DNA of 44,081 nucleotides from Clostridiales bacterium (GTDB lineage Bacteria > Bacillota > Clostridia > Oscillospirales > Oscillospiraceae): positions 1 through 44,081 of the forward strand of contig DUPK01000039.1 of the NCBI GenBank assembly GCA_012838345.1, written 5' to 3'. Below the pieces are notes generated by a model that saw nothing but the letters and a program-made list of their open reading frames with translations, searched no databases and had not been told where the DNA came from. Position numbers and translations under genes: made by a program. The first letter of the stretch is position 1. Each line of letters starts with the position of its first letter. This document shows positions 16,932 through 26,424 of the stretch, piece by piece.

Positions 16932-16958
16932 GGCGGCCCGGCGGCCCGGCGGCCCGGG
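16932..16958. repeat. Short GGCGGCCC tandem repeat
   Basis: Three near-perfect copies of an eight-base G+C unit in the untranslated leader, 40-65 bases before the FlK-like gene. It could form strong local structure in the mRNA. Confidence 0.7.
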
Positions 16959-16996
16959 ATTGCCGAAACTTATTCTGGTAAAGAGAGGTAATAAGC

Positions 16997-17392
16997 ATGG
17001 AAATTGAAATCGGAACAAAGGGAAGGTCTGACGGGATAGTCACCGAGGAGAACACGGCGCTCGCCGCGGGTTCGGGAGATTTGAGGGTCTTTGCGACGCC
17101 CCACATGATAGCGCTAATGGAAAACGCGGCGATGAGCTCTATTGCGCGTTTTTTAGAGGAGGGGCAAAGCTCTGTCGGGACCTTAATTTCCGTCACGCAC
17201 GATGCCGCAACGCCCGTCGGAATGAAGGTCTGGGCGGAGAGCGAGGTCGTCGCGGTCGAGGGGCGCAAAGTGACCTTTAAGCTCGAGGCCTTTGACGAAG
17301 CCGGCAAAATCGGCGGCGGCACCCACGAGCGCTTCATTATCTCCCCGGACAGGTTCATCCAAAAGGTTTACAACAAGCTCTCGTCTAAATGA
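16997..17392 (+). CDS. FlK-like hot-dog thioesterase
   Basis: The 131 residues have the single hot-dog fold of the fluoroacetyl-CoA thioesterase FlK group. VFATPHMIALMENAA carries the Thr and Glu, and SVTHDAATPVGM the His, of the FlK catalytic set. Most such proteins are not fluoroacetate-related; they hydrolyse small acyl-CoA or act in unknown housekeeping roles. Its leader holds a promoter with an operator-like repeat. A PaaI-type thioesterase follows after 55 bases, so the two likely form an operon releasing CoA from short or aromatic acyl groups. Confidence 0.85.
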   Translation: MEIEIGTKGRSDGIVTEENTALAAGSGDLRVFATPHMIALMENAAMSSIARFLEEGQSSVGTLISVTHDAATPVGMKVWAESEVVAVEGRKVTFKLEAFDEAGKIGGGTHERFIISPDRFIQKVYNKLSSK

Positions 17393-17447
17393 GCCGCCCC
17401 CATTTAAGCAGGGCAAAAAGGCGACAACTCACAACAGGGAGGGAAAC

Positions 17448-17864
17448 ATGGACTTTTTCCAGAGATATATCGAATTTATTAACAAGAATAACCCCTTTAT
17501 GATTCACAACGGCATAAGCCTTACAAAGCTCACAAAGGACTATGCCGAGGCGGAGGTCGTCACCGGCCCGGACAGCCTCAACTTTATGGGCACAATGCAC
17601 GGCGGACTGCATTTCACCATAGCCGACGTCGCGGCCTGCGCAGCCGCGCGCAGTGACGGGATTAATTACGTGACGCTCGGCGGGAGCTTCGACTATATCC
17701 GCAGCGCCGGCGAGGGAAAGGCCCGCGCCGTCGCCGAGGTCCGCCACCGCGGCAGGACGGTCTGCCGTGTGGCCGTAAAGGTGCTCGACGAGCGGGACAG
17801 GCTCCTCGCAGACGGAAATTTTACTATGTACAGCCTAAACCAGCCGTTTTTTAAAGAGGAATAG
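17448..17864 (+). CDS. PaaI-family hot-dog thioesterase
   Basis: The 138 residues start at the ATG 17448, four bases after GGGAGGG. The family signature FMGTMHGGLHFTIADVAACAAARS holds the HGG motif and the downstream acidic residue of PaaI/YbgC-type acyl-CoA thioesterases. It hydrolyses acyl-CoA in the cytoplasm, with substrate unknown. It sits in tandem with an FlK-like paralogue of the same fold but little visible sequence similarity. It ends before the hairpin at 17905. Confidence 0.88.
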   Translation: MDFFQRYIEFINKNNPFMIHNGISLTKLTKDYAEAEVVTGPDSLNFMGTMHGGLHFTIADVAACAAARSDGINYVTLGGSFDYIRSAGEGKARAVAEVRHRGRTVCRVAVKVLDERDRLLADGNFTMYSLNQPFFKEE

Positions 17865-17904
17865 GCCACCTATACGCCCAAAAACCCTTGTATCAAAATT
17901 TTGC

Positions 17905-17933
17905 GCCGGCAGGGCAAATGCGCCCTTGCCGGC
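17905..17933 (+). terminator. Hairpin after the thioesterase pair
   Basis: GCCGGC...GCCGGC with GGGC/GCCC pairs inside; followed by CTCTTCGTCT rather than a pure T-run. The rest of 17934-18104 is non-coding with a probable promoter for the next gene. Confidence 0.6.
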
Positions 17934-18104
17934 CTCTTCGTCTCCCCCTCCCACATCATGTCTATTTTTACTTATTATACAATCGTTTCCGCCTTATCTT
18001 CCGCCCTCGGTCGTATATTAATTTCGTCCCACATCCTTTTTTGCGTTATACTTGTCCTCTTGCCTGAATAAAATAGAGTAACGTCAATAAAAGGATGTGA
18101 TACA

Positions 18105-18683
18105 ATGAACGGGAAAAAAGGTTTATCCGTACACAAGCCTATACGCAACTGGATACTTTACGGCATACCCGTGGCATTCATTCTGGGTACTGTTCTGCAC
18201 TTTGTATACGATTGGACGGACAAGAGTGCTCTGGCCGGCATCTTCTCCCCCGTGAACGAAAGCGTCTGGGAGCATCTCAAGCTCCCCTTCTGGCCCCTGC
18301 TCATATGGTGGGTTGTCGGCTTTTTCCTGTTTAGGAAGAAAGGCGGCGCATCGCCTGCGCGCTGGTTTTGCTGCTGCGCTGTGTCCCTGTGGGTGAGCAT
18401 TCTGTTTATCATCGTCGTGCACTACAGCTATACGGGCATTTTCGGCGGCGAGTCCATGCTGGTCGACATTCTTATCATGCTCGCGGGAATAGCGCTTGCG
18501 CAGGCGCTCGCCTTAAGGACCTTTAAGCGCTCCAACATAAGGGAGGGCTCCCTTGTTCTCGCGCTCATCGCCGTAATTCTGCCCGCCGCGGCCTTTATCG
18601 TCTTTACCTTTGTCCCGCCTAAAATTCCGCTTTTTATGGACACTCAATCGAAAACCTACGGTATTTACAGTATTAAAAAATAA
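18105..18683 (+). CDS. DUF6512-type membrane protein
   Basis: The 192 residues have about five membrane segments (near 16-35, 61-77, 90-110, 117-135 and 143-163). The motif FSPVNESVWEHLKLPFWP after the first helix and the ending PLFMDTQSKTYGIY are those of the uncharacterised DUF6512 family found in Clostridia. The ATG follows AAAGGATGTGA. It stands 27 bases before the msrAB gene and may be co-transcribed with it. Function unknown. Confidence 0.75.
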   Translation: MNGKKGLSVHKPIRNWILYGIPVAFILGTVLHFVYDWTDKSALAGIFSPVNESVWEHLKLPFWPLLIWWVVGFFLFRKKGGASPARWFCCCAVSLWVSILFIIVVHYSYTGIFGGESMLVDILIMLAGIALAQALALRTFKRSNIREGSLVLALIAVILPAAAFIVFTFVPPKIPLFMDTQSKTYGIYSIKK

Positions 18684-18710
18684 CTAAAGACAACACAAAG
18701 GAGACTGCCT

Positions 18711-19661
18711 ATGCCCGAAATATATCTTGCCGGCGGCTGCTTCTGGGGTATGGAGAAGTATCTGCGCTCGATTAGGGGCGTTTTGTCCACCGAGGTCGGA
18801 TACGCAAACGGCAAAACCGAAAACCCGAGCTACGAGGATGTCTGCCATAGAGAAACCGGTCACGCTGAGACCGTAAAGCTCGAGTACGACGCGAATGTTT
18901 TGCCGCTTTCTTTTCTTCTGGAGCTCTATTTTGACGCCATTGACCCGACTTCAATAAACCGTCAGGGCGGCGACATGGGTACCCAGTACAGAACCGGCAT
19001 ATACTATGTGGACGAAAGCGACCTGCCGGTAATAAGAAGCGCGATAGAAAAGCTCCAGGAGAGCTACGACAAACCCGTCGCAATAGAGGTAAAGCCGCTT
19101 TCAAACTACTACCCCGCCGAGGAATACCATCAGAAGTACCTCGACAAAAATCCCGGAGGCTACTGCCACATAGGGCCCGAGAAGTTCAAAAAGGCGGCTG
19201 AAGCTAGGGTGGACCCCGGGAAGTACGAAGCCCCCGACAAGGCCAAGCTGCGCGAGAGCCTGAGCGATATACAGTACGAGGTCACGCAGCACGCCGCGAC
19301 CGAGCCGCCTTTCAGAAACGAGTTCTGGGACCACAGGGAGGATGGCATCTACGTCGATATAACGACGGGCGAGCCGCTTTTCTCCTCAAAGGACAAATTC
19401 GACTCCGGCTGCGGCTGGCCGAGCTTTACAAGGCCGATTGACCCGGGAACTGTCAAGGAGCTGCCCGACTTTTCGCATGGAATGATAAGGACGGAGGTAA
19501 AAAGCCGCGTCGGGAACGCCCATCTCGGCCATATCTTTAACGACGGTCCGAAAGATAATGGCGGCCTTCGCTACTGTATAAACAGCGCGGCTCTGCGCTT
19601 TATCCCGAAAAAGGACATGGAGAAAGAGGGCTACGGCTACCTGTTGGAAATTTTCAAATAG
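18711..19661 (+). CDS. msrAB: Peptide methionine sulfoxide reductase MsrA-MsrB fusion
   Basis: The 316 residues are a fusion. The MsrA domain (1-155) has the catalytic C10 in GGCFWGME and the [17 protein letters not shown] stretch. The MsrB domain (about 180-314) has [10 protein letters not shown] and the catalytic Cys in [11 protein letters not shown]. MsrB lacks the usual CxxC zinc pairs, which is common in fusions of this type. It reduces both S- and R-methionine sulfoxide in proteins with thioredoxin. There is no signal peptide, so it is cytoplasmic. AAAGGAG precedes the ATG. Confidence 0.95.
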   Translation: MPEIYLAGGCFWGMEKYLRSIRGVLSTEVGYANGKTENPSYEDVCHRETGHAETVKLEYDANVLPLSFLLELYFDAIDPTSINRQGGDMGTQYRTGIYYVDESDLPVIRSAIEKLQESYDKPVAIEVKPLSNYYPAEEYHQKYLDKNPGGYCHIGPEKFKKAAEARVDPGKYEAPDKAKLRESLSDIQYEVTQHAATEPPFRNEFWDHREDGIYVDITTGEPLFSSKDKFDSGCGWPSFTRPIDPGTVKELPDFSHGMIRTEVKSRVGNAHLGHIFNDGPKDNGGLRYCINSAALRFIPKKDMEKEGYGYLLEIFK

Positions 19662-19782
19662 AAGGCCTGCTTCGACCCTTTTAGGGCGCGGGCCGTTTGC
19701 ACCCCTGCTCTATGCCCATGCGACGGGAGTATAGTGCCGCTCCGGCCTGCTTTTTATCGGACATTCCAAAGTCAATAATTAA

Positions 19783-19838
19783 CCCCGCGCGAAAAGGCGC
19801 GGGGCCATTCCTGCGGCGGAGAAATACTCCGCCGTTTC
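19783..19838. terminator. Pair of hairpins between convergent genes
   Basis: CCCCGCGC/GCGCGGGG (19783-19804) and GGCGGAG/CTCCGCC (19815-19833) in tandem, the second followed by GTTTCAT. They separate msrAB from the minus-strand kinase operon ending at 19885. Confidence 0.7.
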
Positions 19839-19884
19839 ATATTATGTTAACCAAAGAGGCGTTTGCATCTAGGGTTTTCGTGTT

Positions 19885-20505
19885 TTAATCCTTCCGGGTT
19901 TCGAGCACGAGGGCTTTTATGGCTGCGACGGCACCGGAAATGCCGGTGCGCGAGGTGTTTATGCACATGTCGTAGCGCCTGCTGTCGCCCCAGGTGCCGC
20001 CCGTGTAGCTCTTGTAATAGTTGGCCCTTCCCTTGTCAATCTGCTTTATCTGCTCCCTTGCCTCCTGCTCGGGGATGCCGTATTCGCTTATAATGCGGCG
20101 GAGCCTATCCTCCCTGTCGCCGTGGAGAAAGACATGTATGGCGTCGGGCTCGTCGCGCAGGATATAGTCAGCGCAGCGCCCCACTATAACGGCGCTGCCG
20201 TGTGAGGCAATCTCACGTATGACCTCGGCCTGGGCGAAAAAGGCCTTGTCCGTCGGGTGCACGTCGTAGGTGAGGACCGGAGTAAAGGAGCTATAGGTCG
20301 CCTGGGAGAGATTGAAAAAGAAGCTGCTTGCCGCCTTCTCCTCAACATTCTCTATAAACTCCGGGCTCATCCCGCTCTTTTCCGCGGCCTTTTCTATTAC
20401 GGCGCGGTCATAGCAGTTTATCCCCAGCTCCTCGGCCAGGAGTATGCCGACCGTCCGCCCTCCCGAGCCGTACTCCCTGCTTATGGTGATGACTGTTTTT
20501 TTCAT
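19885..20505 (-). CDS. Cytidylate kinase-like protein
   Basis: The 206 residues begin TVITISREYGSGGRTVGILLAEELGI, the atypical P-loop of the cytidylate kinase-like family, followed by YDRAVIEKAAE and VIVGRCADYIL. This family differs from housekeeping Cmk and its substrate is uncertain; it is widespread in Clostridia. The start overlaps the end of the uridine-kinase-like gene by four bases, so translation is coupled. It is the last gene of the recJ operon. Confidence 0.85.
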   Translation of the reverse strand: MKKTVITISREYGSGGRTVGILLAEELGINCYDRAVIEKAAEKSGMSPEFIENVEEKAASSFFFNLSQATYSSFTPVLTYDVHPTDKAFFAQAEVIREIASHGSAVIVGRCADYILRDEPDAIHVFLHGDREDRLRRIISEYGIPEQEAREQIKQIDKGRANYYKSYTGGTWGDSRRYDMCINTSRTGISGAVAAIKALVLETRKD

Positions 20506-21461
20506 GACACATCCTCCTTGTTGTCGGCAAAGTAGGCGCTGCCGCCTATAAACTCACGCAGAAGCGAGGTTGAACTTACGTATTTGGGGCTCAGCTCCGT
20601 AAAACGCTCAAAAGCCTGGCTGATTTTCTCAAGCTGAGCGTACTCGGGAGTGCTCGGGGATATCTCTTTAAACAGGGGCTCGGCATAGCGTTTTAAAAGA
20701 GAAACCTCATAGGGGAGCGTGGAGTCTATGGAAATGTCGGCCTTGTGGATATAAGGATCTATATACAGCTTCTCGCCGCGCAGGACGTTTGCCCAGAGCT
20801 TGAGCGTGGTATAGGCGTCGGTGCCCCTGAAGTTTACGTCGCGGACAACCCGGCGCGTAAGCCTCAGCCAGGAGCTTTCAAGGATTAGGGCACCGTCCTT
20901 TGCAAAATGGGAGTTTGCGCTGATATAGAGCTTGACGGCCTCAGGGTGCGCGTAGGTGATGCAGTCGTTCAGCGCGTGTATACCCTCGAAGATGGCGACC
21001 TCGTTCTCGCGCAGCCTGAGGGGCGTAAAGCGGGTCGCGCTGCGCTCCTGGAGGGAGAAAATGAAGTGAGGTATCCTAATCTTCTCGCCCCTCTCAAGCG
21101 CGGTGAAGTGTTTGTTAAGTAGCTCCATGTCGAGAAGCTCGGGAGATTCAAAATCAATCTCGCCTTCGGGCGTGCGCGGCGCTGTCTCGGGGTCTAAGGT
21201 CTTAAAATAGTTGTCCATGGAAATCGTGACGGTGCTCACGCCCCTGCTCTCAAGCTCCTCCTCTATCTTCATGGCCGTGGTCGTCTTACCGCTGCCGGAG
21301 GGCCCGGACAATAGCACGACGGGGCTTTTTTTCATGTTGCCCAGTATCTTTTCCGACGCCCGGACAATGCTCTCCTGCAGCCTTAAGTCGCACTCCTCCA
21401 CAAACCTTTGCGGGTCCTGTTCTATCCTGCGGTTTATTTCCGAAATCTCGTATGCTGCCAT
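20502..21461 (-). CDS. Uridine kinase-like nucleoside kinase
   Basis: The 319 residues carry a Walker A GPSGSGKTT near 53-61, the DNYFK segment following beta strand 2, FEGIHAL, and the RRVVRDVNFRG lid. These mark the uridine kinase/phosphoribulokinase family. It probably phosphorylates a nucleoside or related sugar. A long N-terminal helix and about 100 extra C-terminal residues distinguish it from Udk. It lies nine bases after the hemZ stop and overlaps the next kinase, suggesting a shared nucleotide-salvage job. Confidence 0.82.
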   Translation of the reverse strand: MAAYEISEINRRIEQDPQRFVEECDLRLQESIVRASEKILGNMKKSPVVLLSGPSGSGKTTTAMKIEEELESRGVSTVTISMDNYFKTLDPETAPRTPEGEIDFESPELLDMELLNKHFTALERGEKIRIPHFIFSLQERSATRFTPLRLRENEVAIFEGIHALNDCITYAHPEAVKLYISANSHFAKDGALILESSWLRLTRRVVRDVNFRGTDAYTTLKLWANVLRGEKLYIDPYIHKADISIDSTLPYEVSLLKRYAEPLFKEISPSTPEYAQLEKISQAFERFTELSPKYVSSTSLLREFIGGSAYFADNKEDVS

Positions 21462-21470
21462 TGGGACACC

Positions 21471-22943
21471 TCACTCATATCTGTTAAGGAAAGTCTTGAG
21501 ATATTCCTTCGCTTCAATCTCCTTCTGAATTGCGTTTATATATTCATATGGGTACTTGGCGTTGAAAATGCGCTCAATGCGCCCGCACTTGGGCGCGACG
21601 AGCTTCGTTACGCCCCCGCCGCCGAGAGAGATTATCGTGTGCAGCTCCTCCATAATGCAGATGTTATAAAGGCTCTCTGTGCCAGGCAGGCACCAGCCGA
21701 GGTTTTCAAAGTTGCCCGCAGTGAACTTCTGCCGGTAGAGGTAATAGGGCCCGTAGTCCGCTGCGCGCAGAAGCTTTTCGCTTGTTTCGAGCATCGCCCT
21801 CACGTCCTCCTCGGAGGGAAGAAAGCCGCCCTCGCTGAGCTTCGAGCCTTTCTTTAGCGCGAGCGTGTGGACCGTGACGTTCTCCGGCCTCAGGCTCAGA
21901 AGCCGCCCGAGGCTTCTGCGAAATCCTTCGGGAGTGTCGGTGGGCAGCCCCGCTATGAGGTCGGCGTTTATTACATCAAAGCCGACCTGCCTTGCGATTT
22001 CAAAGGCTTTTTCGACCTGCTCCGTGGTGTGGCTCCTGCCGGCGGCGCGAAGGACATTATCGTCCATAGTCTGGGGGTTAATACTTATCCTGTTTACTCC
22101 GCCCGCCTTAATTGCGCGGAGCTTATCCTCGTCTATCGTGTCGGCGCGCCCGGCCTCGACGGTAAACTCGCGAACCGATGAAAAATCAAATTCCCGGCGG
22201 AGTTTTGTAAGCAGAGCCTCAAGCTGCAAAGCATTCAGCGTCGTCGGCGTGCCGCCGCCGATATAGACCGTGACTATCCTGAGCCCCGCCTCTTGCACAA
22301 GGCGGGCAGCCGCCTCGATTTCCTTAAAAAGCGCCTCCAGGTAGGGCTCAATAAGCCCGAGCGACTTTTGAACACTGCTGCTTACGAAGGAGCAGTAGCT
22401 GCACCTTGTCGGGCAAAAGGGTATGCCGACATAGAGGGAGACGTCGTTCTTTTCAAGGGAATCCTTCGCCCTTATGGAAGCCTCGGCGGTTTCAATCGCG
22501 AGCGCCGCCTTTTCGGGCGAGACGAAGTACTCATCCCTGAGAATGCCCTCGGCCTCCTCGCGGGTCCGGCCCTCGCTTATGAGCTTTACCGGCACCTTTA
22601 CTGGCCTTATGCCCGTCATCGCGCCCCAGGGCGCCTCCTTTCCGGTCGCCCTGCTTGCGGCGGAGTAATATGCCTTCTTTATACACCTTTGCAGCTCGCG
22701 GTGGAATCTCAAATCGTCGTTGGGGTCGGGCGAAGCCTGCGCCCTTACCTCGGTCAGCCTTCCGTCAAGCGAAATTACGGAGCTCGCAGTGTAAAGGCCG
22801 CCCTCGTTTTCAAGCGTGATGAGCGAATAGTCCTCGCCCTCGGGCGGCTCTGCTTCATAGCGCGGCTTTTCCCGGGGGAAAAACATCAGAAAAACCTGCT
22901 CCACCGCGTATTTATAATCGTGCCCCTTAAGACAGAGCTTCAT
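21471..22943 (-). CDS. hemZ: Coproporphyrinogen dehydrogenase HemZ (radical SAM)
   Basis: The 490 residues have a Firmicutes-specific N-terminal region (1-165), then the radical SAM core with CPTRCSYC (the CxxxCxxC that binds [4Fe-4S]), YIGGGTPTTL and the FTVEAGR segment, and a HemN-like C-terminus. It is the oxygen-independent relative of HemN. In many anaerobes it stands apart from other heme genes, as here, and its exact substrate is debated. It is in the conserved recJ-rel-dtd-MBL-hemZ operon of Clostridia. No defects are seen. Confidence 0.9.
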   Translation of the reverse strand: MKLCLKGHDYKYAVEQVFLMFFPREKPRYEAEPPEGEDYSLITLENEGGLYTASSVISLDGRLTEVRAQASPDPNDDLRFHRELQRCIKKAYYSAASRATGKEAPWGAMTGIRPVKVPVKLISEGRTREEAEGILRDEYFVSPEKAALAIETAEASIRAKDSLEKNDVSLYVGIPFCPTRCSYCSFVSSSVQKSLGLIEPYLEALFKEIEAAARLVQEAGLRIVTVYIGGGTPTTLNALQLEALLTKLRREFDFSSVREFTVEAGRADTIDEDKLRAIKAGGVNRISINPQTMDDNVLRAAGRSHTTEQVEKAFEIARQVGFDVINADLIAGLPTDTPEGFRRSLGRLLSLRPENVTVHTLALKKGSKLSEGGFLPSEEDVRAMLETSEKLLRAADYGPYYLYRQKFTAGNFENLGWCLPGTESLYNICIMEELHTIISLGGGGVTKLVAPKCGRIERIFNAKYPYEYINAIQKEIEAKEYLKTFLNRYE

Positions 22944-22985
22944 TATACGACCAAACCTTCCCTGCGCTCAGGGCACAGCCGCTTT

Positions 22986-23594
22986 TTACTGCTCTATCGC
23001 CCTTTGCATGTAGTAGTTTGAGCTTCGCTCGCGCGAGAGCGTCGTGCAGTCGGCATGCCCCGGATAGACCTCGAAGTCGCCCTCAAGCTCGTAGAGCCTT
23101 TTTAGCGATTTCAAGAGCACGCGCATGCTCCCGCCCTCAAAGTCCGTCCTGCCGCAGCTGTCGCGAAACAGCGTGTCGCCCGTGAAAAGCGTGTCCCCGC
23201 ACATGAGCGTGACCGAGCCGGGCGAGTGCCCCGGCGTCTCCAGGATCTTGAAGACAAGCCCGGATACCCTTATCTCGTCGCCCTCGGCATAGTGCTTTAT
23301 ATCCTTGGGCGGCACGTACTTCATATACGCCTCGCTCTTCTTCTCGGCGCACTCGAGGCGGTGTATATACAAATCGGCCCCCGTCTCTTTCCTGAGCGCC
23401 TCGGCACCGGTGGTGTGGTCAAAGTGCCCGTGAGTGAGGAATATAGCCCCGACCTTGAGCTTGTTCGCCTCTATATAGTCTAGCACCGGAGAAGAGGCGC
23501 CCGGGTCAATTACGGCGCACTCGAGGGTGTTTTCGTCTGTCACTATATAGCAGTTGGTCTGCAGATGGCCCACTACCAGAGTCTTGATATACAT
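22986..23594 (-). CDS. MBL-fold metallohydrolase (glyoxalase II-like)
   Basis: The 202 residues start at the second ATG (23594), because GGAGG lies between it and the first ATG. Metal-site motifs are THGHFDHT, TPGHSPGS, a GDTLF aspartate and YPGH. This is the small hydroxyacylglutathione-hydrolase-like group found between dtd and hemZ in Clostridia. It probably hydrolyses a thioester or related small molecule with two zinc or iron ions. Function is not proven. Confidence 0.88.
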   Translation of the reverse strand: MYIKTLVVGHLQTNCYIVTDENTLECAVIDPGASSPVLDYIEANKLKVGAIFLTHGHFDHTTGAEALRKETGADLYIHRLECAEKKSEAYMKYVPPKDIKHYAEGDEIRVSGLVFKILETPGHSPGSVTLMCGDTLFTGDTLFRDSCGRTDFEGGSMRVLLKSLKRLYELEGDFEVYPGHADCTTLSRERSSNYYMQRAIEQ

Positions 23595-23723
23595 ATTTGC
23601 CTCCATCGCTCCGCGGGCACAGCCTATTAAAGCTTAAGGGATGCGCCGCGGCTGCCGCTTGTCGGCGAGCGGCCCGCCAGATTATCATTATATTCCTGTG
23701 GGTTATCCACATTGTTTCCAAAT

Positions 23724-24170
23724 CTACAGCGTTTCGCTGTCGAGTATAAGCGTCACGGGGCCGTCGTTTTGGGAAAAAACCTGCATGTCTGCCCCGAAAA
23801 CGCCTGTTTCGACCTCAAAGCCGAGCCCGCGGCAGCGGCTTATGAACAGCTCGTAAAGCGGAATCGCGGTTTCAGGCCTTGCCGCCGAGAGAAATTCTGG
23901 GCGGCGGCCTCTTTTGCAGTTTCCGTAAAGAGTAAACTGGGATATGACAAGGAGTTTACCCCCCACTTCGTCTAGCCCTAAGTTCATCTTGCCGTTTTCG
24001 TCCTCAAATACGCGCAGCGCCGTTATTTTGTCGGCGAGCTTCAGCGCGTCGGCCTCGGTGTCTCCGACCTTAACGCCCAAAAGCACGAGAAAGCCCGTCT
24101 CTATGATGCCGTGCACCTTTCCGTCTATTTCGACGGAGGCCTTTTTCACTCTTGTGACTACCGCTTTCAT
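23724..24170 (-). CDS. dtd: D-aminoacyl-tRNA deacylase
   Basis: The 148 residues match DTD throughout: [18 protein letters not shown] at the start, the [17 protein letters not shown] active-site segment and the NDGPVT cis-proline motif. It removes D-amino acids (and glycine) from tRNA to guard translation. It starts 12 bases after the rel stop, in the usual rel-dtd pair. Intact and of normal length. Confidence 0.95.
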   Translation of the reverse strand: MKAVVTRVKKASVEIDGKVHGIIETGFLVLLGVKVGDTEADALKLADKITALRVFEDENGKMNLGLDEVGGKLLVISQFTLYGNCKRGRRPEFLSAARPETAIPLYELFISRCRGLGFEVETGVFGADMQVFSQNDGPVTLILDSETL

Positions 24171-24182
24171 CTCAAAACCCCT

Positions 24183-26375
24183 TTACGAGCCGCCCCTTCG
24201 GACGTCCAGAACGCCCGGTATCGCGGAGAGCTTTTTCATCGCGTACTTCAGCTCGTCGCGGCCCGCTACCTCCATTGAAATCTGCGCCAGAGCCTTCCCG
24301 CCCTCAATCTCGCGAACGGACAGGGCGCGGACCTTAGCGTTTATCGCGGCGAGCGTCGTGGCTATGTCTATGACGAGGTGGTCGCGGTCATTGGCCGTGA
24401 GAATCATGGCTGTTTCATAATTGTCCTTGCCGGTAATCGCCCAGGACACGCGTATCCAGCGCCCCGCCTCCTCCGGTCTCATTATGGAGTTTAAATAGTT
24501 GGGGCAGTCCTGCCTGTGTACGGAAACGCCGTGGCCCTTTGTAATAAAACCTATTATCGCGTCACCCGGAACCGGCGTGCAGCAGCGCGAGAACTTGATT
24601 AGGCAGTTGTCTACGCCCTCGACAATTATGCCGTTTGTGGCCTTGCCCTGCCTCTGCAAAAGGTCCGGGTTTTGGCTGTTTATCCTCTCGAGTATCGTCT
24701 TGTCGGGCGAAGGCTTTGCGGCCTTAATGAGCTCGTCGCGCACGCGGTTTACGGCCCTCGTCGCGGTCATGCCGCCGAAGCCTATAGAGGCGTAGAGGTC
24801 GTCCATCGTGTTGACGGCGAGCTTCTTTAATATGTTCGGCAGGACCTCCTCGTTTTCAACCGCCGACATCGGGATGTTCATACGCCTTAGCTCCGCCTCG
24901 AAGGCGGCCTTGCCGTGGATGATGTTCTCCTCGCGCTTTTCCTTTTTTAGCCACTGCTTTATCTTGCTCTTGGCCTCGTTGCTGACGGCGATGTTCAGCC
25001 AGTCGCGGCTCGGGCCCTTTGCCGAGTTGGAGGTGATTATCTCCACGATGTCGCCGTTTTCAAGCACGGTGTCAAAAGTGGCTATGCGCCCGTTGACCTT
25101 GGCGCCCGTCATGCGGTTGCCGACCGCCGAGTGGATTTTATAGGCAAAGTCAATGGGCGTTGCGCCCGCGGGGAGGTTTATAACGTCGCCCTTGGGCGTG
25201 AACACGAAGACCTCGTCCGAGAACATGTCGATTTTCAAATCGTGCACAAACTCGGTGGCGTCCGTGTCCTGCTGCGCTTCAAGCAGGCTCCTAATCCAGG
25301 CGAACTTCTCCTCGTCCCTGTGCTTGTCGATGCCCTCTTTATACTTCCAGTGTGCGGCTATTCCGTACTCCGCGGTGCGGTGCATTTCCCAGGTGCGTAT
25401 CTGCACCTCGAAGGGTATGCCCTCGCTGCCGATTACCGTGGTGTGCAGGCTCTGGTACATGTTCGGCTTTGGGGTGCCGATATAGTCCTTGAACCTGCCG
25501 AGCACGGGCTTGAACAAATCGTGTATGTGCCCGAGAACATTGTAGCAGTCGTTTATCGTTTCGACTATGACGCGGAAAGCGCAAAGGTCGAATACTTCGC
25601 TCAGCTCCTTGTTCTGGCTGTACATCTTCCTGTAGATGCTGTATATATGCTTTATCCGGCCGTAGACCTTGCCCTGAATCCCGTACTCCTTAAGGCGCTC
25701 CTCAATGCGCTTTCGTATGCTCTCCATAAAGCTGTTGAGCATCTCGCGGCGGTCCTCGAGCGCGTCGGTTATCTCCTTGTAGCCTATCGGGTCAAGGTAG
25801 AGGATGGAGAGGTCCTCAAGCTCCCATTTAATCTTCTGCATACCGAGGCGGTGCGCTATGGGAGCGTAGATTTCCATAGTCTCCAGGGCCTTTTCGCGCT
25901 GCTTTACCTCGGTGTGGTACTCGAGCGTGCGCATGTTGTGAAGCCTATCCGCTATTTTTATGAGGATAACCCGGATGTCCTTGGCCATTGCCATGAGCAT
26001 CTTGCGCAGGTTTTCCATCTGCTCCTCTTCCTTGGTGGTATAGACAACGCGGGTGAGCTTCGTCACTCCGTCGACTATGGTCGCCACCGAGGGGCCGAAC
26101 TTCTTCACCAAATCCTCGTAGATTACGGGCGTGTCTTCCATCACGTCGTGAAGGATGGCAGCTATGATGGCGTCCTCGTCCAGACCCATTTCGGCGATAA
26201 TCTCGGCCGCCGCTATGGGGTGGGTTATATAGGGAGAGCCGTCCTTCCTTTTCTGCATGCCGTGCGCCTTCTCGGCGTACTCAAAGGCCGCGCGCAGCCT
26301 CTGCACGTTCACAGAAGGGTTGTATTCGAGGACTTTTTTCTCAAGCCGCTCGTATTCTTCCATAACGGTTGCCAC
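24183..26375 (-). CDS. relA: Bifunctional (p)ppGpp synthetase/hydrolase
   Basis: The 730 residues are a long RSH protein. The HD hydrolase domain has HDVMEDT and DRLHNMRTLEYH, the synthetase domain has RFKDYIGTPKPNMYQSLHTTV, followed by TGS (VFTPKGDVINLPAGATPIDFAYKIH), a zinc-finger/helical part (CCTPVPGD) and the C-terminal ACT domain. It makes and breaks the stringent-response alarmone according to ribosome stalling. It begins 49 bases after recJ. Both activities appear intact. Confidence 0.95.
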   Translation of the reverse strand: MATVMEEYERLEKKVLEYNPSVNVQRLRAAFEYAEKAHGMQKRKDGSPYITHPIAAAEIIAEMGLDEDAIIAAILHDVMEDTPVIYEDLVKKFGPSVATIVDGVTKLTRVVYTTKEEEQMENLRKMLMAMAKDIRVILIKIADRLHNMRTLEYHTEVKQREKALETMEIYAPIAHRLGMQKIKWELEDLSILYLDPIGYKEITDALEDRREMLNSFMESIRKRIEERLKEYGIQGKVYGRIKHIYSIYRKMYSQNKELSEVFDLCAFRVIVETINDCYNVLGHIHDLFKPVLGRFKDYIGTPKPNMYQSLHTTVIGSEGIPFEVQIRTWEMHRTAEYGIAAHWKYKEGIDKHRDEEKFAWIRSLLEAQQDTDATEFVHDLKIDMFSDEVFVFTPKGDVINLPAGATPIDFAYKIHSAVGNRMTGAKVNGRIATFDTVLENGDIVEIITSNSAKGPSRDWLNIAVSNEAKSKIKQWLKKEKREENIIHGKAAFEAELRRMNIPMSAVENEEVLPNILKKLAVNTMDDLYASIGFGGMTATRAVNRVRDELIKAAKPSPDKTILERINSQNPDLLQRQGKATNGIIVEGVDNCLIKFSRCCTPVPGDAIIGFITKGHGVSVHRQDCPNYLNSIMRPEEAGRWIRVSWAITGKDNYETAMILTANDRDHLVIDIATTLAAINAKVRALSVREIEGGKALAQISMEVAGRDELKYAMKKLSAIPGVLDVRRGGS

Positions 26376-26424
26376 GATACCACCTCCTTTGTCCGAGTGA
26401 TAAACACCCTTGTGGTTCCGGGTA

